A DNA stretch of 64,000 bases from Ganoderma boninense (GCA_002900995.3 CM035312.1:2415103-2479102); one strand, 5' to 3'; counted from the first letter of the stretch, positions 24,278 to 34,022 are shown. The notes: generated from the letters alone by a model not told the origin. Program-made: numbers and translations.

Positions 24278-26623
24278 TCAAGTCCCCAATCCAAGCATCT
24301 TCACCATCTCAAGCACTTTGGGCTTGGGCAGTGACTTGGTCAGGATGTCAGCAGGCATGTGCGACGTGCGCAGGTGCACCACCTCAATGCGCCCCTTGGC
24401 CACCTCATCCCGCAGCCAGTAGAAGCGCAGGTCCAGGTGCTTCATCCGCCCATGGTGCTCCGGGTTCTTCGCCACAGAGAGTGCGGAGAGGTTGTCGATG
24501 CGCATGCGGGAGGCAGAGGAGATGCTGTAGCCAAACTCAGTGAGCAGATTTCGCAGCCAGAGCATCTCCTGCCCACATGAGACTGCAGCGATGAACTCGG
24601 CCTCTGTGGTGGACAGGGCAACGAGGGACTGGAGGCGACTCGACCAGGAGATAGCCCCAGTGCCCATCTTGATCACATAGCCAGAGGTGGAGCGACCAGT
24701 GTCAGGGCAGCCAGCGTGGTCTGCGTCAGTGTAGGAGGTGAACAGCTCTGACTCTGGCGAGGGAGCGTAGGTGAGCTTGTAGTCGAGGGTGCCCTTGATG
24801 TAGCGGAACAGGTGCTTGACTGCCTTCCAGTGCGCCATGCCAGGGTGCTGTGAGAAGCGTGCAAGGTTGCCCACAGTGCGAGCGATGTCTGGGCGCGTGG
24901 CCACTGCAAGATAAAACAAAGAGCCGACTGCCTGGCTGTAGGGGATGTCCTGCATCGCACGGATGTCTGCAGGCGACGTGGGGGCCATGTCTGTGCTGAG
25001 GCGGAGGCCAGGGTCCATGGGAGTGCTCACTGGATCGCAGTTGGAGAAGCCGTATTGCTCGAGGATGTCCAGGGAGTACTGGCGCTGCGAGATGGACAGG
25101 GAACGCTGCGAGCGGTTGCGCTCAATCTGCACACCCAGCAGCCACGACGTGGGGCCCAGATCTCGCAGCTTGAAGTGCTTGCGCAGGTCGTCCTTGACTC
25201 GCTGGATCGCTGCCTTGTCCTTGCCTGCAATAGTGATGTCGTCGACGAAGACAGGGATGATGAGACGCACACCATCACGCAGGTACACCCAGACACTGTG
25301 CTCGCAGGTGAGGCGTTCAAATCCCAGTTTGCTGAGCACCTCCTCCAGCTTCTCATGCCAGCAGCGGCCAGCCTGCTTGAGGCCATAGAGGGCCTTGCGC
25401 AGGCGCCACACCCACTGCGGAGTCTTCTCCTCGAAGCCATCTGGCTGGCGCATGTAGACCTCCTCCTTGAGCTCGCCGTTGAGGTAGGCAGAGGAGATGT
25501 CCACCGACTCAAGCTCGAGGTCCTCGAGGGCTGCAAGGGCGAGGATAGCGCGGATGGAGGCCCACTTGGGCGTAGGAGCGAAGGTCTCGTTGTACTCGAA
25601 GCCAGGGCGCTGTGAGAACCCCTTGGCCACCAGTCTGCCCTTGTAGCGTTCGATAGAGCCATCTGCATTGCGCTTGACCCGGAACACCCAGCGGGAGCCA
25701 ATGGCCTTGCGCCCAGGGGGCAGGAGGACGAGCTCAAAGGTGCCGTTCTCGACAAGGGACTGCAGCTCTTCCTGCGCTGCCTTGAGCCACTTGTTGCGCT
25801 CCTCCGGCTCGAGTGCCATGACCTCGGACATCGATGTGGGCTCCCCAAAGTGCTCCTGGCTGGCCTTCGATGCCTGCTCGACCACTGACTCGAATGCGAC
25901 GTCCAGGGCATCGTCGTAGGACAGGTAGTCGATGAGGGGGTCAGAGTAGACGTCATCGAGGCCTGCCAGCATCGCATGGAGTGCGTCCTCATCGCTGCTG
26001 TCCCCTCGACCTATGAGGTCCAGCTCGTCGTCTGAGGACGTGGGACTCGGTGGGGGAGAGCGTGGACGGTTGGGGAATGCTCGATTAAGGCCAGGAGCAG
26101 CTGGTGCATCGACTGGAGCCTCAATGAGTGGATCCGGCGACGAGGAGCGTTCAGGCTGAGGAGATGGAGCAGGAGCAGGAGCAGGAGCAGGGGACACAGA
26201 GCGAATGCGGAGACGCTGAGGAACAAGGTTCTGGCGTTCAAGGGCACGCTCGTTGAGGGAGCCTTGGGGGCGAGAGGCACGCGAGGGGAGCTGCTTGCGA
26301 GCAAGAGCTGAATAGGGCCTGAAACCTGGGTTTTGTGCTTGCTGGTGCGCAGATGGCGCCACAGGGCGAGCGACTGGTGCAGGAGGTGGCCGAGCAGGTG
26401 GAGGCGTTGGTGAACGAGCAGGGAGTTGTGCAGGTGGTGCAGGAGGTTGTGCCGGTGGTGGAGAGTCTGGTGGTGAAGGTGATCGAGCTGGAGATGGCTG
26501 GCGAGGTGGTGGAGGCGCAGGCTGTGGTGCAGGAGGCGCAGGAGGAGCTGGAGGAGCTGGAGGCGCAAGAGGTGCAGGATCATCATAGTTGTCATCTCTC
26601 CCCTGATCATGCAGCTCTGGCAC
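24278..26623 (-). CDS. Copia copy 5 reverse transcriptase and complete RNase H
   Basis: A 781-codon open frame runs from the proline-rich linker through the acidic spacer (SSDDELDLIGRGDSSDED), reverse transcriptase (catalytic VFVDDI, YGLKQAG) and a full RNase H (YTDADHAGCPDTG, TTEAEFIAAV, HLDLRFYWLRDEV) to the copia C-terminus (TSHMPADILTKSLPK). It is the reference copy for this family in the window: it keeps the arginines that are cysteines in units 1-3. It is the 3' part of a polyprotein, so the exact start is not meaningful. Confidence 0.85.
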   Translation of the reverse strand: MPELHDQGRDDNYDDPAPLAPPAPPAPPAPPAPQPAPPPPRQPSPARSPSPPDSPPPAQPPAPPAQLPARSPTPPPARPPPAPVARPVAPSAHQQAQNPGFRPYSALARKQLPSRASRPQGSLNERALERQNLVPQRLRIRSVSPAPAPAPAPSPQPERSSSPDPLIEAPVDAPAAPGLNRAFPNRPRSPPPSPTSSDDELDLIGRGDSSDEDALHAMLAGLDDVYSDPLIDYLSYDDALDVAFESVVEQASKASQEHFGEPTSMSEVMALEPEERNKWLKAAQEELQSLVENGTFELVLLPPGRKAIGSRWVFRVKRNADGSIERYKGRLVAKGFSQRPGFEYNETFAPTPKWASIRAILALAALEDLELESVDISSAYLNGELKEEVYMRQPDGFEEKTPQWVWRLRKALYGLKQAGRCWHEKLEEVLSKLGFERLTCEHSVWVYLRDGVRLIIPVFVDDITIAGKDKAAIQRVKDDLRKHFKLRDLGPTSWLLGVQIERNRSQRSLSISQRQYSLDILEQYGFSNCDPVSTPMDPGLRLSTDMAPTSPADIRAMQDIPYSQAVGSLFYLAVATRPDIARTVGNLARFSQHPGMAHWKAVKHLFRYIKGTLDYKLTYAPSPESELFTSYTDADHAGCPDTGRSTSGYVIKMGTGAISWSSRLQSLVALSTTEAEFIAAVSCGQEMLWLRNLLTEFGYSISSASRMRIDNLSALSVAKNPEHHGRMKHLDLRFYWLRDEVAKGRIEVVHLRTSHMPADILTKSLPKPKVLEMVKMLGLGT

Positions 26624-27863
26624 TCTCCTGGCGCACCGTTGTCTGGTGGTGCTGCATCGTCAGGGCCCAGGGATCTCCACATCGTCGAGGGGGCAGGCCA
26701 AAGACATTGATGAAGGGCGAGTTGCCAGGGAAGCACTGCTCGTCAAACACTGCATGCGATGAGACGATCGCCTTCTTTGCTGCAGGGTCCCAGAACCGCC
26801 AGGCCTTGGTGCCATCTGGGTAGCCAATGAAGATGCACTTGCGTGTGTGGGGCTGCAGCGCCTTGCGGTCCTTCTTGCGGATAAGCACATAGGCCAGGCA
26901 GCCAAAAACGCGGAAATAGGACACATCAGGCTTGCGCCCGTCGCCCTTCCAGGCTGTGTAGGGAATGCCGCCGTCGAGCGCAGAGGTGGGCATGCGGTTG
27001 CGCGTGTGGACAAAGGTAGAGACGGCATGGCACCAGAATGAAGGAGGCAGCTTGGACTGGGCAAGCAGGGCAGTGGCACCCTCAGACGTCGTCCTGTTTG
27101 CTCGCTCTGCCACGCCGTTCTGGTGGGGCTCATCCGGCTCAGTGTGCTGCCTGTGGATGCCGTGCTCAGCGCAGAAGTCGATGAACTCCTGGCCCATGTA
27201 CTCGCCGCCCTTGTCGTCCCGTGTAGCCTTGATGTGCAGCCCCAGGCAGTTCTCAGCATATGCCTTGTACACCTTGAAGGCTGCAAATGTGTCGCTCTTG
27301 CGCTTGAGGTAGGCCAGGGCCCAGAAACGCGTCGCATCGTCGACAAACACCATCCAGTAGAGGTAGCCCTCGGGCGTGGGCACAGCAAGCTTTCCTTTGA
27401 GTCTGTGTGCACCAGGGCAAGCCGCACGAACCGTCTGGAGGCGAAGCGAGGGATGGAGTGGCGGTTGAGCTTGCCAGCCAGGCAGGGCTCGCAGATGGTG
27501 CTGGGGGCACGCTTGGAGCGGATGGTGAGGCCCTTGACAAGCTCCTTGTTGACCACAGAGCGCAGGTCGTCGAGGTTGACATGGGAGCAGCGCTGGTGCC
27601 CACAGGGCGAGGTCCTCGTCGCAGGTAGTAGAGGCGGACATGGCAGACTTGGACTGGGACAGGGTGTGGCCAAGGAGGTAGCCGACGTTGTGCTCGTTGA
27701 CCTGGGCCTTGAAGCGCAGCTGCCCCTGGTGGTAGAAGAGCACAGACGACGCAGAGAGCTCAACAGAGTAGCCCTTCTCCCGGTGAGGTGGAAAATCGAC
27801 AGGAGGTTGCTGGCCCAGGGCAGGGACATGGAGGACGTCGTGCAGGACGATGGCAGGGGGCAA
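26607..27863 (-). pseudogene. Copia copy 5 integrase
   Basis: The catalytic core and the conserved downstream region (QNGVAERANRTTSEG, GCLAYVLIRKKDRKAL) are readable. One-base changes near 26670, 27400, 27600 and 27810 break the frame, and most lie in runs of C, G or A. The protease active site is deleted as in units 1-3. Confidence 0.8.
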
Positions 27864-28210
27864 AAACTCCGTCTATCTCAGCTGGCTGGAACACCACAGA
27901 GCCCTGGGGCTTGGAAAGGATGGGGGTGGCACACAGAAGGAGTAGGAAGGCATGAATGACATACTGGGATCCATAGGCACGATGTGGCGACGTGGCAACA
28001 AAGGGCCTGGGCGATGACGTGGCGCGTGACGCACTGGCAAAACGACGAGGCGAGGGGACAAAAACTGCGTCCTGGAGCGAAGAGAGAAGGAACCAGTCCC
28101 AGAGCGAGCAGATGCATCAAGCAGAGGGAGCAGGAGTGGAGTGGGGGCTGGGTGAGGCCAGGGAGCGAATAGACAAGCGAAATTTGGAGTCCTGAGGTGC
28201 TGAGAGCGCA

Positions 28211-28222
28211 GGGCTCATAACC
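28211..28222 (-). promoter_or_regulatory. Copia copy 5 primer-binding site (tRNA-iMet half)
   Basis: GGGCTCATAACC on the plus strand lies directly against the 5' LTR, with the longer match GCGCAGGGCTCATAACC to the initiator tRNA anticodon arm. Confidence 0.75.
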
Positions 28223-28686
28223 TGTTAGCTGCAGTGGCCCTCAGGACGTCACAATGGCCTGTGTCAAGCTCTGTAAAGTCTGTATTGCAGGAAACTAAGA
28301 TATGCTACTCACCTGTGTCAAGCTCTGTAAAGTCTAAGGACACAGAGCCTGACAGAGGCGTCGATACAGCTCATGGAGCACGTGCTAGGTAGAGTATGTA
28401 ACACTGTGCTACTGGCGCCGTTATGGCGCCCAGGGAGCTGATAAAGGTGGAAAAGTGACCAGGCCAGGGATTGAACCCAGGACCTGCTGGTTTGCACCCA
28501 GACGCTCTACCACTGAGCTATCCGGCCTTGGGTTCAATAGAGACACCAGTTTATTAGTGTGGCTTAGTGTAACTGTAGCTCCCTGTCTATATGGCATTCA
28601 TGCTATGCACTGGACATTAGGAGGCTTATGGCAGTTCAGGGACTAATACCTGCTGGATGAGTAAGCATGGTTACCACATCCTAACA
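28223..28686 (-). repeat. Copia copy 5 5' LTR (tRNA-bearing type)
   Basis: 464 bp, TGTTAG..CTAACA in element orientation. It matches LTRs 1-4 of the array and differs from its own partner at 23837 over the whole U3 half (from about 28438 rightward). Confidence 0.85.
28456..28527 (-). tRNA. tRNA-Cys(GCA)-like gene inside copy 5 5' LTR
   Basis: This 72-nt cloverleaf has A box TAGCTCAGTGG, anticodon GCA in loop GTGCAAA, B box GGTTCAATCC, discriminator A and a TTTT run two bases later. The acceptor stem has one A-C mismatch (7-66) and two G-U wobbles. It points the same way as the element, so a polymerase III start here would lie in the U3/R part of the LTR. Confidence 0.6.
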
Positions 28687-28691
28687 AGATC
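28687..28691. repeat. Target-site duplication AGATC (right) of copia copy 5
   Basis: Matches 23832-23836. Confidence 0.9.
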
Positions 28692-29191
28692 GTCCTGGCT
28701 GTGATGCCGTCTATGTCTTTTTTGAACTCAATTCTTGCTTGTCGGAGGATGTCTTCCTCAGCTTGAGTTAGAATAGTTCCTGACTGCTCGGGGCTTTCTT
28801 TCTTTATTGCTGGGAGCTTGTCCACCTGTCTTCTTCCAAATACCGGTGTTCTAGATCTCGTGGGGGTCTCCTGCCAATATACTGTTGGTATGACAGGCCT
28901 GACGTCTTCTTTTGGCGGTACTGGTGGTGGAAACACTGATACTGTGGAACGGGTCTTTATAGGCACTTCTTCTGCTTCTTCTTTTCTGAATCTGTGAAGC
29001 CATGTCCTTGTGGGTTTGGCTGGACCGTATGTGTCTCGCCAAATGTTTATCGGCATGTCTTCAACAAATCTATGGAAGTGTGTTCCTGGCTTTGGTCCCT
29101 TTGACGATCCCTGTTGGAATTGTCCTTGACCTGCCGTGGTGCCTTCTTTCCTTGTTCCGTTCGACACTATATGTCGTTCTTCAGACTTCAC

Positions 29192-29401
29192 TACAGTGAC
29201 AGTCTCCTGACGTAGTCTTCTTGACTTCGCTACTTGAGTCGTTCCGGGTGCCTAGCACTCCCGACTACTATAGCAATAGTCTCAAACTGTTGTTGACTGG
29301 ACTTTGTTACTTGTGTCGTTCCGGGTGACTAGCACTCCCGACAGCTATAACAACAGTCCCTGGTGGTGTGAGTTCTCTGCACCTGAAAAGGTGGAGCAGA
29401 A
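29192..29401 (-). repeat. Gypsy-A leader with a duplicated hairpin segment
   Basis: Two similar segments of about 65 bp start near 29221 and 29295. Each contains a GTCGTTCCGGGTG-(C/A)CTAG-CACTCCCGAC block that can form a hairpin (29238-29265 and 29316-29343). They lie in the untranslated leader between the primer site and the first ORF. A role in RNA packaging or dimer formation is possible but is inference. Confidence 0.55.
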
Positions 29402-29413
29402 AGTTTTCAGTCT
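29402..29413 (-). promoter_or_regulatory. Gypsy-A self-priming site
   Basis: Two bases inside the LTR boundary the element strand reads AGACTGAAAACT, which pairs perfectly over 12 nt with AGTTTTCAGTCT in its own LTR (plus-strand 29573-29584). That LTR site lies about 30 bp after a TATATAAG box, where the transcript should start. A transcript 5' end pairing to the primer site is the self-priming mechanism known from Tf1 of fission yeast. Confidence 0.75.
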
Positions 29414-29415
29414 AA

Positions 29416-29828
29416 TGTTACGTCCTTAACTTATTGGGCTTACAGTTCAATAGGTTAGGCCATTTAGACCAAAGACTAGTGGTTGACTAGAGTTTGGATA
29501 CTAGACTTGTTAGGTCTAGAGGATGTAGAGGTATGAAGGTACTGCTTGCAGAGCAGTAGCTGGATAGACAAGAGACTGAAAACTGGGGGGTCACTGCTGA
29601 GGTGTCACCCCTTATATACATGTAGGAACCTAAGGTTTCAGGCTATGTAGGTAGTTACTGTAGTCATGGGTTCAAGGCTGTAGACTGTAGGCTGCGGACT
29701 ACGGGCTGCGGACTGCAGGCTGTGTACTGTGAGCTATGTACTCGGTTACTCCCTAGTGTAATGAGTCTTTAGTAAAAAAAGGGAAAAGGTATAGGTGCAG
29801 TAAGCCTGCTTACTGTGCATTCGTAACA
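29416..29828 (-). repeat. Gypsy-A 5' LTR
   Basis: 413 bp, TGTTACG...CGTAACA (perfect 7-bp inverted ends). A TATA box (plus-strand 29612-29620) precedes the inferred transcript start at 29584. A set of short GGCTG(C/T)GGACTACGGGC-like repeats lies near 29680-29730. Confidence 0.75.
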
Positions 29829-31750
29829 ACTACGAGATCTATGACAAAGAGCTGTTGGCAATTATACGAGCATTGGAAGAGTACCATCACTACTTGGAAG
29901 GACACCCAATTCCTGTCGAAATCTGGTCAGACCACCTCAACCTCACCTACTTCCGACAGGCTCAGAAACTCACTCAACGACAAGCTCACTGGAGTCTTTT
30001 CCTTTCACAATTCAACTTCAACCTGCGACACCACCCCGGAAAAACCATGCTTTGTGCAGACCCTCTGTCCAGGAGGCCAGATCATGAAGAGGGGGTAAGC
30101 AGTGACAACACTGGCCAAACCCTTTTGAAACCGGAGTTTTTTGCGATCAAAGCAATACAGCCAGGGCACACCTCAGAGGTTGATGATGAACAACTGTTGG
30201 AAAGGATCAAAAAGGCACTGGAAGATGACACAATGACCAAGGATTATAGGTCACTGCTCAACAGTGGTCCCCGGGAGTTTGGAAAAGCCCTACAGGAATG
30301 GAACTTCAAGAATGGCTTGCTCCTCCGTAGAGGCAAAGTTTATGTGCCAAAGGATAGACAACTGCGGCTCGACCTGCTAAAGCTCCACCACGATACACTA
30401 CTCGCTGGACACCCAGGTCAATGGAAGACTCAGGAACTCATCACTCGCAACTACTGGTGGCCAGGAATCACAATTGATGTCAAGAAGTACGTCAAAGGCT
30501 GCGACACATGCCAACAAAACAAAGCATCATGGGTTCCCCCATACGGCCTCTTGCAGCCAAACGAAGTCCCAGCAGGCCCATGGGAAGTGTGGAGCATAGA
30601 CCTCATCACCCAACTCCCTAAGTCCTACGACAAGAATGGCAACACATACACAGCAATTGCCGTGGTAGTAGATCAGCTAACAAAATGGTCCCACTTCTTT
30701 GCATGCAATGACCACTTCTCAGCCTCGGATGCTGCTGAGCTTGTATACGAACACATCCTGAAGCTACATGGCCTTCCACGACAAGTCATCTCAGATAGGG
30801 GAACACAGTTTGCAAGCACACTCTTCAAGGAGTTTTGCAAGAAGCTGGGAATCCGGGCATCAATGTCGACAGCATACCACCCTCAGACAGATGTACAGAC
30901 AGAATGGGTCAACCAGTCATTGGAACAATACTTGTGGATATTCACCGAACACTGACCCAACGACTGGGCCACCCTCCTTGCCTCAGCAGAGTTTTTGTAC
31001 AACAACATGGCACATGAGTCTACTGGCCTGTCCCCCTTCTTTGTCGAGTATGGCTACAACCCCAAGATGGCCCCAGACGTACAAGGAGAGCTGGGCTTCC
31101 CAACTCTTGAAGAAATCTTCCAAAACCGTACAAAAGCCCAAAAACAGGCACAAGCCTCTCTGACTTTGGCCGCCGAGCAGATAAAGTGGTACTACAATCA
31201 GTACAAGAGCCAGGTGCCGTTCAAGGTTGGAGACAAAGTCCTGCTCAAAGGAAAGGATCTCAAGATCAAGCAGTCAGCCGCCAAGTTGTCAGCCAAGAAC
31301 TTTGACCCCTATGAGATTGTCGAGCAAGTAGAACCTGTAGACTTCAAACTCCAGCTGCCCCCACAGAACAAGGTTCACCCAGTTTTCCATGCCTCAAAGC
31401 TTATTCCCTACCACAAAGATGAGATCGGTGACCAAAACCCAACCAAGCCCAACCCTATTGAAGTTGAAGGCCACGACAAGTTTGAAGTTGAAAAGATACT
31501 CGACTTGAAGACCTACTATGGATATGTGCAGTACTTGGTGAAGTGGGTGGGATACGATGTTAGTGAAGCCACCTGGGAGCCAGTACGGAACGTCAAACAT
31601 TGCAAAGACCTGTTGGACGAGTTCCATGTTGCACACCCGGAGGCCGCACAGCCCATCTCACTCACAAACCTGTGCCCAGTCCAGAGGCAGTTTAACTGGC
31701 ATGTTTGGCTTGAACGTTTCGCTGGAGCTCAAGTCTTGAAGAGGGGGTAG
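29829..31750 (+). pseudogene. Gypsy-B left-arm copy: RNase H end, integrase, chromodomain
   Basis: The frame opens inside RNase H (IYDKELLAIIRALEEYHHYL), directly at Gypsy-A's LTR. It continues through the integrase zinc site (HHDTLLAGHPGQWKT...CDTCQQNK), core (WSIDLITQLP, ISDRGTQFAS, PQTDVQTEWVNQSLEQ) and a chromodomain (EVEKILDLKTYYGYVQYLVKWVG). A TGA at 30953 interrupts the integrase, and the right-arm copy shares it. The 5' part was cut off by the Gypsy-A insertion. A purine tract (AAGAGGGGG) ends the region. Confidence 0.85.
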
Positions 31751-32187
31751 TGTCACGGTTTTTTGTGCCACGCTTAGCCTGGCATCTTATCAGGACAAGT
31801 TATCTCTCGGTTTATCTTATCTTTTCCTTTATCTTATCTCCCTTTCTTTTATCTCATCTCTTCCTTTTTATCTTATCTCTTTCCCTATCTTATCTGCTTC
31901 TTGGATCATTCTCTCACCTGCGACAGGTCCCGGGACCTGCCCTGAACTGGTGGTCTGTGCGCTGTTCCCATGTAATATATAAAGGGCTGTAATGTGGGAT
32001 CAAGAACCTCAGATTCTGTCTTCTGTTCTTCCCTCCCTTCTACTGTAGGCAGCCTAACAGCCCCTGCCCCTCTGTGCCTTCTAGTCTAGGCAATCTATCC
32101 TCTTCCCTTCTGTTGCCACCCCCTGTGTGCCCCATCAGTGAGCCCCTTTGTTTGTTTGTTTGGTGGTGCAGTTGATAGGCTGTGACA
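31751..32187 (+). repeat. Gypsy-B LTR in the left arm
   Basis: 437 bp, TGTCAC...GTGACA. It has a TATAAA at 31977-31983 and the inferred transcript start AGATTCTGTCT at 32011-32021. Runs of TTATCT repeats fill the first part. Confidence 0.85.
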
Positions 32188-32390
32188 AAGGCTAGAGAAA
32201 GGCAGTGAAACAAAGCCAAGGCAGGACACCCTTGGGCCCGTGTCTCTTGGGCTAAGACACAGCAACAGGCTGAGGTGGCTGAGCAAACAGTGTTAGATCG
32301 TGCCCCTGCCATGTTCATTCCTGGGATAGGAAGTGAGGCATCCCACAACACCCACCTAGAAACCCTCGATCACCCCACCACTCCACTGCT

Positions 32391-32543
32391 ATGTCTGCCA
32401 TCCCGCCATTGCCGGCCAAACAACTCCAAACACTGAAAGCACGTATCGAAGCGCTGCAAGTGCAGTTGTTGCGGGTAGAGATCAAGCGGCTTGGTGAAAG
32501 GCTTGCCATGGCCACACTAGCCAAGGAGGAGGGTTTTGATTGA
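32391..32543 (+). pseudogene. Coiled-coil gag-like fragment (left arm)
   Basis: A 50-codon frame starts MSAIPPLPAKQLQTLKARIE and continues as a Leu-rich heptad helix ending AKEEGFD. It resembles the short N-terminal coiled coil of some fungal gypsy gag proteins. It lies after the LTR in the same direction and is followed by a protease remnant, so an internally deleted gag-protease is inferred. Confidence 0.4.
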
Positions 32544-32639
32544 GCTGCACTGGCTGCTGTACATACCGGCTCAAGCAGTAACAGTTGATTTGCAGTACTG
32601 CGTTCGTCCTTCATATACAAAGTCAACCATGATGGACAA

Positions 32640-32978
32640 CACTTTCACATCCCAGTACAACTTATCGGCAAGCAGCGGCACAAGGACATTGTTGCCATGG
32701 TAGATAGTAGAGCTACTACCAAGTTTTTGAGTAGACGATTCATAGAACAGAATCGGGTCACCACAAGGAGGTTGGCCAAACCCATCCCGCTGTATAACAT
32801 TGATGGGACAGAGAACCGTGATAGAACGATCACAGAGGTAGCTGTGTTGGACATGGCAATTGGAGACCACCGAGAGAAGGTGGTGTTTGTAGTCACAGAC
32901 ATTGGAGAGGAGGATGCTATTATTGGACTAGACTGGCTGTGCGAGCACAACCTGGAGATAGACCAGCTGCTGTTGTAG
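32640..32978 (+). pseudogene. Gypsy-type aspartic protease remnant (left arm)
   Basis: The frame reads HIPVQLIGK, then VAMVDSRATTKFLSRRF, and ends IGEEDAIIGLDWLCEHN. This is the retropepsin pattern of Ty3/gypsy elements, with D-S-R-A where D-S-G-A is expected, so the catalytic Gly is lost. No reverse transcriptase follows. Confidence 0.7.
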
Positions 32979-33204
32979 TATTGATGTATCATGTTACGAC
33001 TAACAGCCTGGAGCATTTTACATCAGGTTACGGCTAAAAGTGTGATGTATCAGAAACCTCTCGAGCCTCCAGGACAGCTTGTTGTCGCTTGCCTTATTTA
33101 GAAGAGCCTCCTCCGGGAGGCACTGATGGCACAGCATTGCTGCCTCCTAGGCTTATCTAAGCTTGTAGACCACTGTCCTGGGTGCCTGGGTGCCTCCCCC
33201 ATCA

Positions 33205-33290
33205 ATTCTGGGCTCTCTCCCATCAATTCCGGTATTTCCCCATCAATCCTGGGCTCCCCCCATCAATTACAGGTTCTCCCATCATTCTAC
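33205..33290. repeat. Short tandem repeat (about 20-21 bp unit, left arm)
   Basis: About four imperfect units of the type CCCATCAATTCTGGGCTCTC follow one another. The mirror copy in the right arm lies near 35315-35400. Confidence 0.7.
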
Positions 33291-34022
33291 CAACCTCCTG
33301 CCCCTCCTGTCCCAATATGGCAGTCTGTCCTTCCTCCCAGAATTGTATTAGCTGTATCTTCCTCAATTCTGGGTGTATTGACTTTGTTCTTTTTGCATTA
33401 TGTTTGTCTAATTAGCGCGCTTCTAATGCACCTAACACGACCATACAACAAGGGTTATAACATATACTAATGGCCCCTCTATAGTCGCTCTAGGGGGAAT
33501 GTTTGGCCCATATCTCGTCCGTTTTTGCACGTGTTTGCTCGCGAGAGGGCGCATTTTGTTTGCGTAATCGACGCGCACAAAACAAGCCCTCTCGCGCCCA
33601 AATCCGTCCACCTGTTCCTCCGGTGCATATATCCCCTCCTCCTGGGGAACAGGTATATGCACCTTGGGAACCACTGGACCGATTGGCTTCGTTCTTTTTG
33701 TGTCTGGTAGCTACTAGTAAGTGCATTCTAGGCATATAGGCTGCATACAGGCGCACCCAGTTGCCACTATATGAGGGGGGCATCAATAGTGACCTATAGT
33801 CGACTTCTTCCCCCCATATCTCCTTTGGTTCTTGGCCGTCTTTTGTGCCCCTTATATGCCCGGAAAGCGTTATGTAAGGGCTTTCCAACAAGCCTACATA
33901 CGCCCAAATCCGTCCACTACAGCCCTCGGACCATGGACCCCTTCTCCTGACTACTCCCCTCCCCACTGTTTGGCCCATATCTTGGGCAGTTCTGGGCCAA
34001 TCCACTTGCTCTCTTTTGTGTC
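33291..34022. other. Non-coding part of the left arm
   Basis: No coding region is recognised. One local inverted repeat is visible: GGTGCATATA (33623-33632) and TATATGCACC (33653-33662) flank a CCTCCTCCTGGGG centre. Confidence 0.5.

Larger units (their letters stand above)
23837..28686 (-). mobile_element. Copia copy 5, single insertion with two different LTR types
   Basis: This 4,850-bp minus-strand insertion has a perfect 5-bp duplication. The 3' LTR (left) is the tRNA-free type and is preceded by a proper polypurine tract. The 5' LTR (right) is the tRNA-bearing type and is followed by the tRNA-iMet primer site. Normal reverse transcription makes the two LTRs identical, so this insertion came from a recombinant cDNA or was altered afterwards by conversion. 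RNase H is complete; gag and the protease active site are missing. Confidence 0.85.
23446..29191 (-). pseudogene. Gypsy-A leader ORF split by copia copy 5
   Basis: The frame runs from 29191 to 28687, is interrupted by the copia element, and resumes at 23831 to a stop at 23446. Removing the insertion and one copy of the AGATC duplication restores a continuous frame of 297 codons (891 nt). This proves the nesting. No ATG opens the frame: its first open codon is GTG, and the first in-frame ATG is near 29058. The product has no recognised domain; the 3' part is helical and charged. Confidence 0.6.
17681..29828 (-). mobile_element. Gypsy-A, chromovirus-type Ty3/gypsy element, 3' end truncated
   Basis: Reading right to left the element has a 5' LTR, self-priming site, leader ORF (split by copia copy 5), acidic ORF, gag with CCHC knuckle, protease, reverse transcriptase, RNase H, integrase and chromodomain. 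The 3' LTR is absent: Gypsy-D's LTR abuts about 150 bp after the chromodomain stop. The 5' LTR directly abuts the pol frame of Gypsy-B, so this element inserted into that copy. Confidence 0.8.
29829..34022 (+). repeat. Left arm of a large inverted repeat
   Basis: This arm is the reverse complement of 34579-38775, and nearly all of it is identical. It contains the 3' half of Gypsy-B pol, the LTR, a gag/protease remnant and about 1 kb of non-coding repeat. The differences seen are mostly one-base changes in homopolymers (for example AAAAA against AAAA near 31143, CCC against CC near 31637). Identity stops sharply at 34022. Confidence 0.9.

Noticed and set aside
33205..33290. CRISPR-like spaced repeat
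   Set aside because: The units are contiguous imperfect tandem repeats without distinct spacers, and the genome is eukaryotic.
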